Positions 15,892 to 24,200 of a DNA stretch of 64,000 bases are shown here, one piece after another (the first letter of the stretch is position 1; each line of letters starts with the position of its first letter). The translations under genes and the position numbers were made by a program. The notes beneath the pieces are model-generated. The model did no database searches, was not told where the DNA came from, and saw nothing but the letters and a program-made list of their open reading frames with translations. The stretch is taken from positions 8,106,001-8,170,000 of the forward strand of contig NZ_CP109078.1 in NCBI RefSeq assembly GCF_035917455.1, written 5' to 3'. This DNA is from Micromonospora sp. NBC_01796. GTDB taxonomy: Bacteria; Actinomycetota; Actinomycetes; Mycobacteriales; Micromonosporaceae.

Positions 15892-16172
15892 CCGACGATC
15901 ACGACCTCGGCGACGATCCGATGGGCGCCCCACACCGGCCGGGCGAGGACTGGCGTTGCCGGGACGACAACGAGGAATGGCCGTGCCAGGTCTTCCGCCG
16001 ACGGATGTGGACGCTGTACCGGCACAACCGGCGCCAACTGGTCGAGGTGATGGGGCGTTTCCGGGACCGCGCGGTGGACGACCTGGACGACCTGAGCCGG
16101 GAGCAGGCCGACGCCCGGTTTCTCGGCTGGGTCGCCGATCCCCCGGTCCGACGCCGGTTGAGATCGGTCTGA
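15888..16172 (+). CDS. Small Trp/Cys-containing protein coupled to the XRE gene
   Basis: About 94 residues. The GTG at 15888 overlaps the stop of the XRE gene, so translation is coupled. A central WRCRDDNEEWPCQVFRRRMW segment carries two Cys 9 residues apart, a spacing pattern I associate with small actinobacterial proteins encoded beside HTH regulators; the rest is charged and helical. No signal peptide. Its function is unknown; by context it is a partner or accessory of the upstream regulator. A zinc or disulfide role for the Cys pair is possible but unproven. Confidence 0.75.
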   Translation: MTDDHDLGDDPMGAPHRPGEDWRCRDDNEEWPCQVFRRRMWTLYRHNRRQLVEVMGRFRDRAVDDLDDLSREQADARFLGWVADPPVRRRLRSV

Positions 16173-16237
16173 GGCCGACGATCGACGGTCCACGGGATGT
16201 CTGCTGCGTGTCGGTGGCCTGTTGTACGTTCCCGCCC

Positions 16238-17437
16238 ATGCTGGAAGGACTGACCCGGATCCGATGGGACGAGTTGGAGCACGCGTACGGCTCCGCCGAG
16301 GACGTGCCCGACCACCTGATCGCCCTGCGTTCACCGGACCCCGACGTACGGGAGAAGGCACGCTGGCACCTCTACGGCAACATCTTCCACCAGGGCACCC
16401 GGTACGAGGCGACCGCCTACGCGGTGCCATTCCTGCTGGAGCTGCTGGCTGACCCGGCCACTCCGGAGCGATCCGCCATCCTGGAACTACTGACCTCACT
16501 GGCGATCGGTTACGACGAGACCTGGCTCCCGGAAGGTTTCCCGATCGCGTCGTACCGGCAACGGGCCGCCGGCGGAGAGCTGCTGCTGGGCGCGGCACCG
16601 GAGCTGGACGACGACGAGGACAACGAGGGTCGCTACACCTACTACGGATCGCTCTCCGACGAGGACCAGCAGCGCTTGTTCGCGTACATCGAGTTGGCCG
16701 TACACGACGCGGTCCGGGTGGGGGCGCCGCTGTTCCGGGCCCTGCTCGGCGACGACGCGACCGAGATGCGCGCGGCGGCGGCGTACGCCCTGGGTTGGTT
16801 CGGGGAGGACGGGCCCGGCAGCGTGCCGGCGTTGGCCGGTGCGGCGGGCGACCCGGAGGCCGAGGTGGCGGCAACCGCCCTGGTCGCGCTCGGGTTGGTC
16901 GGCACCGGCAACGCCGACGCGGCCCGGACCGTCCAGGCGGCGCTGGCCGACCCGCGGGATGTGGTCCGTTGGGGTGCGGCGGTCGCCGCCGCCCGGCTGC
17001 ACGGTCCGGCCGCCGATCCGCAGGTGGCCGCCGAGTTGCTGAGCTGGACGGGCGGGCAGAGCGACCGTCGGGCCGGCGTCCCGTTCCACGAGGGTGACCT
17101 GGCCGGGTACGCCGGCCTGGCGCTGCGGCAGCTCGGCGACGCGCAGGCCGACTCGGCCTTCGACGCGCTGCTTGCCCGGATTCCGGCGGTTTCGGGACCG
17201 GAGGCGCTTCCGGTGGTGAATGAGGCGCTGCGTTGGGCGTTCCCGGCCGGTGCGCTCGCCGGGGGCACCCCGGTCGAGCAACTCGACGACCGGCAGCGGC
17301 GCCTGCTGCGGGTGCTCGCCGACTCCCCCGGCACCTGGCGGTGGGGCGAACACGGGACGTTCGCCAACTTCACCATGATGCTCGGCGCGTACGGTCTGCC
17401 GCGCGACGTCGAGGCGATGCGCGGTTACCTGGCGTGA
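16238..17437 (+). CDS. HEAT-repeat protein, paralogue of the one at 44.7 kb
   Basis: About 399 residues. It opens with WDELEHAYGSAEDVPDHL and then IFHQGTRYEATAYAVPFLLELL, nearly matching the opening of the 655-residue protein at 44679-46646 (WDELDHAYGEATDVP, IWHQGTVYEATAYAVPFLVELL). The rest is HEAT pairs (AAAAYALGWFGEDGPGSVPALAG, AEVAATALVALGLVG), with an acidic stretch (ELDDDEDNEG) in the first half. These proteins are probably cytoplasmic scaffolds or readers; no enzyme motif is seen. The ATG at 16238 is the first sensible start; the frame is open to 15956 through the upstream gene. It stands 65 bases after the small Cys gene on the same strand. Confidence 0.88.
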   Translation: MLEGLTRIRWDELEHAYGSAEDVPDHLIALRSPDPDVREKARWHLYGNIFHQGTRYEATAYAVPFLLELLADPATPERSAILELLTSLAIGYDETWLPEGFPIASYRQRAAGGELLLGAAPELDDDEDNEGRYTYYGSLSDEDQQRLFAYIELAVHDAVRVGAPLFRALLGDDATEMRAAAAYALGWFGEDGPGSVPALAGAAGDPEAEVAATALVALGLVGTGNADAARTVQAALADPRDVVRWGAAVAAARLHGPAADPQVAAELLSWTGGQSDRRAGVPFHEGDLAGYAGLALRQLGDAQADSAFDALLARIPAVSGPEALPVVNEALRWAFPAGALAGGTPVEQLDDRQRRLLRVLADSPGTWRWGEHGTFANFTMMLGAYGLPRDVEAMRGYLA

Positions 17438-17496
17438 GCGGCGCGGGCCGCCGGGATGCGTGGCAGGGTCACCCGAGATTGACGTAACGTCACGGT

Positions 17497-18684
17497 ATGT
17501 GGGATATGGGGTGGTGGCGGCGTACGGCCCGGTTTCACCCTTACGCCCTTGATGCCGCCGCGGCCGTCGGGCTGTTCGCGATCAGCATCGGCGAACCGCT
17601 GGTGGACCCCTCCCCCACCCGGATCGAGCTGAGCGCCGGCGAGATCGCCTTCAGCGCCATGGTCTGTACGGCTGTCGCGCTGCGTCGCCGCTGGCCGCTG
17701 CCGGTGTTGGCGTTCTGTAGCGCCGCCACCGCGGCCTCGATCGCGTTCGGCGCCGCCCGCAACCTCTCCACGTTCGCGGTCGTGATAGCCGTCTACACCG
17801 TCGCCGCGACCACGAACCGGGCCACCGCGGTCGTCGCCGGCACGTTCACCGCGCTGCTCCTGGTCGCCGGTGCCATCTACTCCTCGTCCAACGGCTCCTG
17901 GCTCGACTCCGAGAAGATCGTGCTCGCCCTCTGGAGCGGGCTGGCGACCGCCGTCGGTGACGCCGTGCGCAACCACCGGGACTACATCGTCGCGGTCGAG
18001 GAACGCGCCACCCGGGCGGAGCAGAGCCGGGAGGAGGAGGCGCGGCGGCGGGTCGCCGAGGACCGGCTGCGCATCGCCCGCGACCTGCACGACGTGATGG
18101 CGCACAACATCGCCCTGATCAACGTGCAGGCCGGGGTGGCCGGGCACGTGCTGCGTACCAACCCGGAGGCGGCCGAGCAGGCACTCGGGCACGTACGGCA
18201 GGCGGGCAGGGCGGCGCTCGACGAACTCGGCACCGTGTTGGGCGTACTGCGCCAGTCCGACGACACCGCCGCCCCGACCGAGCCGACGCCCACCCTGAAC
18301 CGGCTTCAGGAGCTGGTCGACTCGTTCCACCGGACCGGGCTCGCGGTCAAGTGGCGGCTCTCCGGTCAGCCGTACCCGCTGGCTCCGGCGGTGGACCTGG
18401 CCGCGTACCGGGTGGTGCAGGAGTCCCTGACGAACGTGCACAAACACGGCGGCGAGTCCGCGCAGGTACGACTCGGGTACCAACCGGACGAGCTGACCAT
18501 CGTGATCGAGAACGACGCGCCACCGGGTGAACCGGCCGCCGATCCGGTCGCGGGGACCGGGCACGGCCTGCTCGGTATGCGGGAGCGGGTGACCGCCGTC
18601 GGGGGCACCATGCACGCCGGGCCGGTGCCGGGCGGGTTCCGGGTCCGGGCCGTCCTGCCCGCGCGGCAGGAGAAGACGCCATGA
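17497..18684 (+). CDS. NarL-type sensor histidine kinase
   Basis: About 395 residues. The N-terminal half has several membrane helices (about residues 18-150). A HisKA_3 domain follows with the phospho-acceptor His about 198 in ARDLHDVMAHNIALI, then an HATPase with a VVQESLTNVHKHG N-box and a GTGHGLLGMRERV G-box. It phosphorylates the next gene's product in response to an unknown membrane or envelope signal. The ATG overlaps nothing; its 3' end overlaps the response regulator by 4 bases (ATGA). Context with the downstream ABC exporter suggests an envelope-stress or antibiotic-resistance system, an inference from frequent pairings. Confidence 0.95.
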   Translation: MWDMGWWRRTARFHPYALDAAAAVGLFAISIGEPLVDPSPTRIELSAGEIAFSAMVCTAVALRRRWPLPVLAFCSAATAASIAFGAARNLSTFAVVIAVYTVAATTNRATAVVAGTFTALLLVAGAIYSSSNGSWLDSEKIVLALWSGLATAVGDAVRNHRDYIVAVEERATRAEQSREEEARRRVAEDRLRIARDLHDVMAHNIALINVQAGVAGHVLRTNPEAAEQALGHVRQAGRAALDELGTVLGVLRQSDDTAAPTEPTPTLNRLQELVDSFHRTGLAVKWRLSGQPYPLAPAVDLAAYRVVQESLTNVHKHGGESAQVRLGYQPDELTIVIENDAPPGEPAADPVAGTGHGLLGMRERVTAVGGTMHAGPVPGGFRVRAVLPARQEKTP

Positions 18685-19361
18685 CCATCCGGGTGCTGCT
18701 CGCCGACGACCAGAACCTGATCCGGGCCGGGTTCCGGGTGCTGGTCGACTCCGCCCCGGACCTCGAGGTGGTGGGCGAGGCGACCACCGGCGTGGAGGCC
18801 GTCGCCCTGGCCCGGACAACCCGGGCCGACGTCGTCCTGATGGACATCCGGATGCCGGATCTGGACGGCCTGGGCGCAACCCGGCAGATCACCGAGGACG
18901 AGAGCCTGTCCGGCGTACGGGTGCTGATCCTGACCACCTTCGAGGTGGACGAGTACGTCCTCCAGGCGCTCCGGGCCGGTGCCAGCGGCTTCCTCGGCAA
19001 GGGCGTGGACCCGGCCGAGTTGCTGGACGCGATCCGGGTGGTGGCCCGGGGTGACGCGCTGCTCTCCCCGGTGGCCACCAAGGGGCTGATCGCCCGGTTC
19101 CTGTCCCAACCGGAGGATTCGGCCGCCACGGTGCCGGCACAGCTAGACCTTCTCACCGAACGTGAGCGCGAGGTGCTGATGCTGGTGGCCGCCGGGCTCT
19201 CCAACGATGACATCGCCGAACGGCTCGTACTCTCGCCCCTGACGGCGAAAACGCACGTCAACCGGGCGATGACGAAGCTCGGCGCGCGGGACCGGGCGCA
19301 GCTCGTGGTGATCGCGTACCAGAGCGGTCTGGTACGCCCCAGCGAACCCCCATCACGTTGA
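18681..19361 (+). CDS. NarL/FixJ response regulator
   Basis: About 226 residues: a receiver domain with the phospho-acceptor Asp about 55 (VVLMDIRMPDLDG), acidic pair DD at 9-10 and Lys in GFLGKGVD, then a LuxR-type HTH from about 155 (LTEREREVLMLVAAGLSNDDIAE). It is the partner of the overlapping histidine kinase. Likely target: the ABC exporter operon that starts 136 bases downstream, whose promoter region has short CACCT/AGGTG inverted half-sites at 19380-19401. Confidence 0.95.
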   Translation: MTIRVLLADDQNLIRAGFRVLVDSAPDLEVVGEATTGVEAVALARTTRADVVLMDIRMPDLDGLGATRQITEDESLSGVRVLILTTFEVDEYVLQALRAGASGFLGKGVDPAELLDAIRVVARGDALLSPVATKGLIARFLSQPEDSAATVPAQLDLLTEREREVLMLVAAGLSNDDIAERLVLSPLTAKTHVNRAMTKLGARDRAQLVVIAYQSGLVRPSEPPSR

Positions 19362-19496
19362 GTAGTCGATCCGATATACCACCTCTGTAGTACGTCAGGT
19401 GTCTACGGGCAGACGACGACGCGCACCCCGAGCAAAGGCGATGGTTGTTGCCATGCGCCGCTGGGTGCGGCACCGCCCCGACAAGGAGCACCCGAC

Positions 19497-20432
19497 ATGA
19501 TCGAAGTGAAGAACCTGGGCAAGCGGTACGGCGAGAAGGTCGCCGTCGACGATCTGAGCTTCACCGTGCGGCCAGGCATCGTCACCGGCTTCCTGGGACC
19601 GAATGGTGCGGGCAAGTCCACCACCATGCGGATGATCGTCGGTCTGGACGCACCCACCTCCGGCAGCGTCACCGTCAACGGCCGCCGGTACGCCGACCAC
19701 CCCGCGCCACTGCACGAGATCGGCGCGCTGCTGGAGGCCAAGGCCGTGCACACCGGTCGGTCCGCCTACCACCACCTGCTCGCCATGGCCGCCACCACCG
19801 GCATTCCCAAGCGCCGGGTGGACGAGGTTATCGACCTGGTCGGGCTGCACGAGGTCGCCCGCAAGCGGGCCGGCGGCTTCTCCCTGGGCATGGGGCAGCG
19901 CCTCGGCATCGCCTCCGCCCTGCTCGGCGACCCGGCCACGGTCCTGCTCGACGAGCCGGTCAACGGGCTCGACCCCGAGGGCGTCCGGTGGATCCGCAAC
20001 CTGCTCAAGGACCTGGCCGCCGAGGGTCGTACCGTCTTCATCTCCTCGCACCTGATGAGCGAGATGGCGTTGACCGCCGAACACCTGGTCGTGGTCGGCA
20101 AGGGCCGCCTGATCGCGGACGTGCCGATGGACAAGTTCTGCGGCCTCTCCTCCTCCACCCGGGTACGCGTCCGCTCCCCCCAGTCGCACCGGCTCAGCGA
20201 GTTGCTCGTCGGCCCGGAGGTCGAGATCAGCAGCGCCGAGCGCGGCGTACTGGAGGTCTCCGGACTCAGCACCGAGCAGATCGGCGAGCGGGCCGCGCTG
20301 GCCGGCGTGACCCTGCACGAACTCTCGGTCCAGCAGGCCTCGCTGGAAGAGGCGTTCATGGAGCTGACCCACGACTCGGTCGAGTACTCCGCGACCACCC
20401 CCGAGCCCGTACTCGCCGGAAAGGCGGCCTGA
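19497..20432 (+). CDS. ABC exporter ATPase (BcrA/CcmA-like)
   Basis: About 311 residues with Walker A GPNGAGKST, signature FSLGMGQRLGIA, Walker B VLLDEPVNGLD and an H-loop SSHLMSEM, plus a C-terminal extension typical of DrrA/BcrA-type ATPases. It powers export by the overlapping permease (TGATG junction). AAGGAG lies 8 bases before the ATG. Such exporters often give resistance to antibiotics or export peptides/lipids; the substrate cannot be read here. The adjoining two-component system is the likely regulator. Confidence 0.95.
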   Translation: MIEVKNLGKRYGEKVAVDDLSFTVRPGIVTGFLGPNGAGKSTTMRMIVGLDAPTSGSVTVNGRRYADHPAPLHEIGALLEAKAVHTGRSAYHHLLAMAATTGIPKRRVDEVIDLVGLHEVARKRAGGFSLGMGQRLGIASALLGDPATVLLDEPVNGLDPEGVRWIRNLLKDLAAEGRTVFISSHLMSEMALTAEHLVVVGKGRLIADVPMDKFCGLSSSTRVRVRSPQSHRLSELLVGPEVEISSAERGVLEVSGLSTEQIGERAALAGVTLHELSVQQASLEEAFMELTHDSVEYSATTPEPVLAGKAA

Positions 20433-21283
20433 TGAGCACCGCGACCCTCGAGACCACCCGCTTGGTCTCCACCCCCGCCCCCCGTACGCGCACCCCCCGA
20501 ACCGGACGGGTCACCCTCGCCCGGGTCATCCGCTCCGAGTGGATCAAGCTCCGGTCACTGCGGTCGACGGTGGTCAGCCTGCTCGCCACCATGGGCGTGG
20601 TGATCGCGCTCGGGCTGCTGTTCGCCGGTGTGGTCTCCGGTCGGATCGGCGGGGAGTCGCTGGGCATCGGCGCGGGCAGCACCGCTGACCCGGTCGGCGC
20701 CAGCCTCGGCGGGGTGCAGCTCGGACAGTTGATCATCGGCGTGATCGGGGTGCTCCTGGTCGCGGGCGAATACACCACCGGGATGATCCGGGCCACGCTC
20801 GCCGCCGTACCCCGGCGGTTGCCGGTGCTGTGGGGCAAGACCATCGTGTTCGGCGGCGTCACCCTGGTGGCGATGCTGGTCGCCACGCTCGCGGCGTTCT
20901 TCGGCGGCCAGGCCCTCCTGGGCGAGCACGGCGTCAGCCTGTTCGACACCGGTGTGCTCCGCGCGGTCGTCGGTGGGGCCGTCTATCTGACCGGGGTCGG
21001 CCTGCTCGGCCTGGCCCTGGGCGCGCTGCTGCGGGCCACCGCCGCCGCGATCGGCGCCCTGTTCGGCGCCATGCTGGTCGTACCCGGTCTCTTCCCGCTG
21101 CTGCCGAGTAGCTGGAACGACGCGGTCGGACCGTACCTGCCGTCGCACGCCGGGGAGTCCTTCATGGCGGTCACGCCGAGCGCCGGGATGCTCGGCCCGT
21201 GGGCGGGACTCGCGGTCTTCGCCGGTTACGTCGTCGTCGCCCTGGCCGCCGCCGCGATCATGCTCAAGCGCCGGGACGCCTGA
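20432..21283 (+). CDS. ABC-2 type exporter permease
   Basis: About 283 residues, with a Thr/Pro-rich basic N-tail, then about six membrane helices; IRSEWIKLRSLRSTVVSLL at the first helix and GEYTTGMIRATLAAVPRR after the second are hallmarks of small ABC-2 permeases. Translationally coupled to the ATPase gene by a one-base stop/start overlap. Ends just before a strong terminator, so the operon stops here. Confidence 0.92.
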   Translation: MSTATLETTRLVSTPAPRTRTPRTGRVTLARVIRSEWIKLRSLRSTVVSLLATMGVVIALGLLFAGVVSGRIGGESLGIGAGSTADPVGASLGGVQLGQLIIGVIGVLLVAGEYTTGMIRATLAAVPRRLPVLWGKTIVFGGVTLVAMLVATLAAFFGGQALLGEHGVSLFDTGVLRAVVGGAVYLTGVGLLGLALGALLRATAAAIGALFGAMLVVPGLFPLLPSSWNDAVGPYLPSHAGESFMAVTPSAGMLGPWAGLAVFAGYVVVALAAAAIMLKRRDA

Positions 21284-21315
21284 CGCCCCGCCACTGACGG
21301 GGCACCGAACCCGAC

Positions 21316-21360
21316 CGAGCACCGCCTGCCACGACCACGTGGCGGGCGGTGCTCGTTTTT
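21316..21360 (+). terminator. Strong intrinsic terminator
   Basis: Eighteen-base arms (21316-21333 and 21338-21355, one G-T pair, loop ACCA, beginning CGAGCACCGCC) followed by TTTTT at 21356-21360. Classic Rho-independent terminator ending the two-component/ABC exporter unit. Confidence 0.92.
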
Positions 21361-21456
21361 GTGCGAGCAGCCAGGCGCCCGTTGATCCGCAGCTCTCAAT
21401 ACATAATCAACCATCAATGCCACCAACCCGGACATCCTTTCCTTAAGCATCACATC

Positions 21457-21482
21457 AACTTTTGGTTACAGGTACAAAAGTT
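21457..21482. promoter_or_regulatory. Operator candidate in an AT-rich sugar-operon promoter
   Basis: Perfect 8-base arms AACTTTTG and CAAAAGTT with a 10-base spacer. A second weaker dyad follows (TTACG at 21483-21487, CGTAA at 21496-21500). The 21390-21540 stretch is unusually AT-rich for this genome and precedes the sugar-uptake operon, so this is its likely control region. No regulator gene is adjacent; a LacI/ROK-type repressor elsewhere is a guess. Confidence 0.55.
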
Positions 21483-21573
21483 TTACGACTGGGTACGTAA
21501 CTTTCGCTTTACATGACCGTCATCAATGCCTAGTCTTCGATGCCAAGGGTCGCCGGATGCGGGGGTGGCGCGG

Positions 21574-23202
21574 ATGACGGACGCAGACGCAACGCCGATC
21601 GACAACGCATCCGACCAGGTCATGCTGCGGATGACCGGCATCACCAAGCGCTTCTTCGGGGTGACCGTGCTCGACCGGGTCGACCTCGACTGCCGCCACG
21701 GCGAGATCCACGCTGTGATGGGCGAGAACGGCGCCGGCAAGTCGACATTGATGAAGATCCTCGTCGGGGCGTACCAGCCGGACGGCGGGCGGATACTGAT
21801 CGACGGCACCGAGGTGCAATTCGGCCACCCCCGGCAGGCCCTGGAAAAAGGGGTCAGCATCGTGCACCAGGAACTCAACCTGCTGCCCGAACGGACCGTC
21901 GCCGAGAACATCTTCCTCGGCCGGGAACCACGCCGGCGGCTCGGCGTCGACCGGCGCGCGATGGAGACCGCCGCCACCGAACTGCTCGCCACCCTCGGCG
22001 CCGACGACGTCATCGGAGCGCGTACGCCGGTCGGCCGGCTGCCGGTGGCCCAGCAGCAACTGGTCGAGATCGCCAAGGCGCTCTCCTTCGAGCCCCGCAT
22101 CCTGGTGCTGGACGAACCCACCGCCGCGCTCTCACCGCACGAGGTGGACGCGCTGTTCACGCGCATCCGGCGGCTGCGGGACAACGGCCTGACCGTGCTC
22201 TACATCTCGCACCGGCTCAAGGAGATCTTCGAGCTGACCGACCGGATCACCGTCCTCAAGGACGGCCGGCGGGTCGACACGGTGGACACCGCACGGGTCG
22301 ACACCCGCCGGCTCGTACAGCTCATGGTGGGGCGGGAACTCGACCACTACTTTCCGCCGAGGGCGACGCCGGAGCAGGTCGGGGAACCCCGGTTGACCCT
22401 GCGCGGCGGCGGCGCCGGGATCCTGCACGACGTCGACCTGGAACTGCGGGCCGGCGAGATCGTCGGCCTGGCCGGTCTGGAGGGGTCCGGGCGTACCGAG
22501 CTGGCGAAGCTCCTGTTCGGCGCGACCCGACTCACCGCCGGCACCCTGAGCGTCGGCGGGCGGACCCGGACGCTGCGCTCGCCCCGGCACGCGATCCGCC
22601 ACGGCATCGGCCTGCTCACCGAGGACCGCAAGAGCGAGGGACTGGTGCTGCCGCTGTCCGTACGCGACAACAGCCTGCTCGCGATCCGGGCGATGGGGAC
22701 CGCCGGTCGGCGCGGCGCCGGTGGGACCGGGGCGACCACGGCCGGCGTACGGGACCTGCTCGACCGGGTGCAGTTGCGCGGCGGCGCCCCGCACCGGGAG
22801 GTCCGTTACCTGTCCGGCGGCAACCAGCAGAAGGTGGTGCTGGCCAAGTGGCTGGCCACCGGAGCCACCGTACTGATCTTCGACGAACCGACCCGGGGGA
22901 TCGACGTCGGCGCCAAGGCGAGCATCCACGAGCTGATGCGGGAGCTGGCCGCGGGCGGGGTGGCGATCCTGATGATCTCATCCGAGCTGCCCGAGGTGAT
23001 CGGGATGGCCGACCGGATCGCGGTGATGCGACACGGCACCATCGCCGGCTGGCTGCCGCCCGGTGCCAGCGAGGCCGAGATCATGCTGCTCGCCACCGGT
23101 GAGCCGGACCCGACCGGGGCGGCCGACGCCGCCCGGGTGGCCGCCATCGCCGGGGCCCGGGACACCACCCAGGACGGTACGACGGAAGGCGCCGCCCGAT
23201 GA
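21574..23202 (+). CDS. Sugar ABC importer ATPase, RbsA/XylG-type (two ATPase domains)
   Basis: About 542 residues. The first ATPase domain has GENGAGKST, a VSIVHQELNLLPERTVAENIFLG-type segment (Q-loop), signature LPVAQQQLVEIAKAL and LVLDEPTAAL. The second has the degenerate Walker A GLEGSGRTE usual in this family, signature LSGGNQQKVVLAKWL and FDEPTRGIDVGAK. Drives import of a pentose, hexose or similar sugar by the two downstream permeases. The ATG at 21574 is preceded by a GGGGGTGG element; the frame is open to 21526. Overlaps the first permease by 4 bases. First gene of a five-gene operon. Confidence 0.93.
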   Translation: MTDADATPIDNASDQVMLRMTGITKRFFGVTVLDRVDLDCRHGEIHAVMGENGAGKSTLMKILVGAYQPDGGRILIDGTEVQFGHPRQALEKGVSIVHQELNLLPERTVAENIFLGREPRRRLGVDRRAMETAATELLATLGADDVIGARTPVGRLPVAQQQLVEIAKALSFEPRILVLDEPTAALSPHEVDALFTRIRRLRDNGLTVLYISHRLKEIFELTDRITVLKDGRRVDTVDTARVDTRRLVQLMVGRELDHYFPPRATPEQVGEPRLTLRGGGAGILHDVDLELRAGEIVGLAGLEGSGRTELAKLLFGATRLTAGTLSVGGRTRTLRSPRHAIRHGIGLLTEDRKSEGLVLPLSVRDNSLLAIRAMGTAGRRGAGGTGATTAGVRDLLDRVQLRGGAPHREVRYLSGGNQQKVVLAKWLATGATVLIFDEPTRGIDVGAKASIHELMRELAAGGVAILMISSELPEVIGMADRIAVMRHGTIAGWLPPGASEAEIMLLATGEPDPTGAADAARVAAIAGARDTTQDGTTEGAAR

Positions 23203-24200
23203 CCGCGCAGACCCTCTCCCCCACCCTCGGCCGGACCGGGCTGCCCCGCACCGGTTTCGCCAGCGCCCCGGTCTGGCTCGTCTTCGGCGGTGTCTTCGCC
23301 GTCGCCTGGTTGCTGGTCGAACTCGACGGCGGCGACTTCATGACGGTCAGCAACCTGCAGAACATGGCCGTCCGGTCGGTGGCGCTCGGCCTGGTCGCGG
23401 TCGGCCAGACCATCGTCCTGATCGGCGGCTCGCTGGACCTGTCGGTGGCGTACACCGTCGGTGTCACCGCCGTCGCGGCGTCCTTCGTGATGCAGGGCGA
23501 CCCGGACCGGATGGTCCTCGGGGTGCTGGTCACCCTCGCCCTCGGGGTCGTGATCGGACTGGTCAACGGCCTGGTCATCACCGGGCTCAAGGTGAACGCG
23601 TTCATCGCCACGCTGGGCACCTCGCTGGTGATCAGCGGCATCCTGAACGCCCTGTTCACCAACTTCACCGGGTCGGTCCCGCGCGCCTTCCAGGGGCTGG
23701 GCTACAACGCCGTCGGGCCGGTGCCGGTCTCGGTGATCCTGCTGCTGGCCGTGGTCGGCGGCGCGTGGTGGGTGCTGCGGCACACCCGGTTCGGCTACCA
23801 CCTCTACGCGGTGGGCGGCAGCGAGGAGGCCGCCCGGCTCTCCGGCGTACGGTCCGCGCGGGTGATCGTCACCGCACACGTGCTGTGCAGCGTCACCGCC
23901 GTACTGACCGGGCTGTTCCTGGTCAGCCGGCTGCGGTCGGGCGCACCGTGGGTCGGCACCGACGGCGGGTACGACCTCGAGTCGATCGCCGCCGCGGTCG
24001 TCGGCGGTACGGCACTCGCCGGTGGCCGGGGCACCGTCGCCGGCACCCTGGCCGGGGTGCTGATCCTCGCCGTCATCGACCAGGTGTTCAACCAGTACGA
24101 GGTGAACGCCTTCCTCAAGACGCTGATCCGGGGCGTCATCATCGTCGGTGCGGTCGCGCTCTACGCGCTTCGTACCCAGCGGGACGAGGCGGGGCTGTGA
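23199..24200 (+). CDS. Sugar ABC importer permease 1 (RbsC-like)
   Basis: About 333 residues with about 8-10 membrane helices, of the BPD_transp_2 family. The conserved IVLIGGSLDLSVAYTVGVTA, VNGLVITGLKVNAFIATLG and GGTALAGGRGTVAGTLAGVL segments match RbsC/XylH-type permeases. ATGA overlap with the ATPase gene and GTGA overlap with the second permease show tight coupling. Two distinct permeases next to each other suggest a heterodimeric channel. Confidence 0.93.
   Translation: MTAQTLSPTLGRTGLPRTGFASAPVWLVFGGVFAVAWLLVELDGGDFMTVSNLQNMAVRSVALGLVAVGQTIVLIGGSLDLSVAYTVGVTAVAASFVMQGDPDRMVLGVLVTLALGVVIGLVNGLVITGLKVNAFIATLGTSLVISGILNALFTNFTGSVPRAFQGLGYNAVGPVPVSVILLLAVVGGAWWVLRHTRFGYHLYAVGGSEEAARLSGVRSARVIVTAHVLCSVTAVLTGLFLVSRLRSGAPWVGTDGGYDLESIAAAVVGGTALAGGRGTVAGTLAGVLILAVIDQVFNQYEVNAFLKTLIRGVIIVGAVALYALRTQRDEAGL

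Noticed and set aside
19380-19401. CACCT/AGGTG short inverted repeat as a response-regulator site
   Set aside because: Arms of only five bases with no inner symmetry; too weak to call as a feature.
19445-21283. One long frame joining the ABC ATPase region and the permease
   Set aside because: The first 980 bases are in the wrong frame for the ATPase; the real ATPase ends at 20432, where the permease starts.
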